From NCBI GenBank assembly GCA_024226105.1, contig JAAELZ010000885.1:1-6487 (forward strand): a stretch of 6,487 nucleotides of DNA. The letters run 5' to 3'. The translations under genes and the position numbers were made by a program. The notes beneath the pieces are model-generated. The model was given only the letters and a program-made list of their open reading frames with translations, was not told where the DNA came from and did not search any database. Of this stretch, positions 6,275 through 6,487 are shown piece after piece (within the stretch, counting starts at the first letter, position 1; each line of letters opens with the position of its first letter). This DNA comes from Pseudomonadota bacterium (GTDB lineage: Bacteria; Pseudomonadota; Gammaproteobacteria; Arenicellales; Poriferihabitantaceae).

Positions 6275-6487
6275 TTGAAAAACGAAACATTTAGTCCAAT
6301 CCATCAAGTCGAACTTGTCCAGGCAGCCGAATTGCTTATCGAATCATTAAAATACTGGCAAGCCGACGATAAAAATGTTAGCCGCTATTGTCCGGCCACG
6401 CAATTGAATGAAAAGATTAGTATTGCCCTTGGGGGTCAGGGCTGCACGATGGATGAATTAGCTCAGCATATTAAACAATACTTGCAC
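6275..6487 (+). CDS. N-terminal fragment, possible group II PLP-dependent decarboxylase
   Basis: The first 71 codons are visible and the frame is still open at the window edge. The product starts MKNETFSPIHQVEL, followed by a helical stretch (AAELLIESLKYWQ, 17-29) and, after a loop, a second helix (MDELAQHIKQYLH, 59-71). This layout resembles the N-terminal segment of glutamate/diaminobutyrate-type decarboxylases (pyridoxal-dependent decarboxylase family), where such helices come just before the first conserved block. That block and the PLP lysine lie outside the window, so the function rests on weak similarity. TTG start with AGGA 9 nt upstream. The gene is about 440 bp from the SPOR gene and preceded by inverted repeats, so it is probably a separate transcription unit. 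Confidence 0.5.
   Translation, partial: MKNETFSPIHQVELVQAAELLIESLKYWQADDKNVSRYCPATQLNEKISIALGGQGCTMDELAQHIKQYLH

Overview
The window looks like a gammaproteobacterial chromosome segment, probably from a marine or environmental lineage. This is inferred from the close resemblance of QueA and TGT to the proteobacterial (E. coli-like) forms, the Gram-negative envelope proteins, and a moderate base composition. I cannot name a genus. All genes that can be supported are on the + strand.

Positions 194-5837 hold four tightly packed genes that look like one operon (gaps of 22 bp, an 11-bp overlap, and 20 bp). They are: a periplasmic coiled-coil protein with a C-terminal OmpA peptidoglycan-binding domain (194-1342); queA (1365-2426); tgt (2416-3504); and a large exported SEL1 / SH3-like / SPOR protein (3525-5837). 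The two middle genes carry out consecutive blocks of the queuosine tRNA modification pathway: TGT inserts preQ1 at the wobble position and QueA then builds the epoxyqueuosine ring. The two outer genes encode proteins expected to touch peptidoglycan. In many proteobacteria queA-tgt is followed at once by yajC-secD-secF; here the SPOR gene occupies that place.

The clearest unusual structure is inside the SPOR gene. A 589-bp segment (4646-5234) is repeated in frame at 5243-5831, with no indels and about 38 base differences by eye. The protein therefore ends in two near-identical linker+SPOR modules, each closing with its own pair of cysteines.

Positions 5838-6274 form a visibly AT-rich stretch without an intact gene. 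Its first part contains a short, frameshifted reading frame that resembles the second half of another SPOR domain (5911-6092, tentative). Its last part contains a cluster of inverted repeats (6154-6241), including a perfect 7+7 palindrome and a perfect 12-bp palindrome, upstream of a new gene. That gene starts at 6275 and runs off the window. Its first 71 residues resemble the N-terminus of group II PLP-dependent decarboxylases, with only moderate confidence.

Three of the five genes appear to start with TTG, two of them with a good Shine-Dalgarno sequence and no other plausible start.
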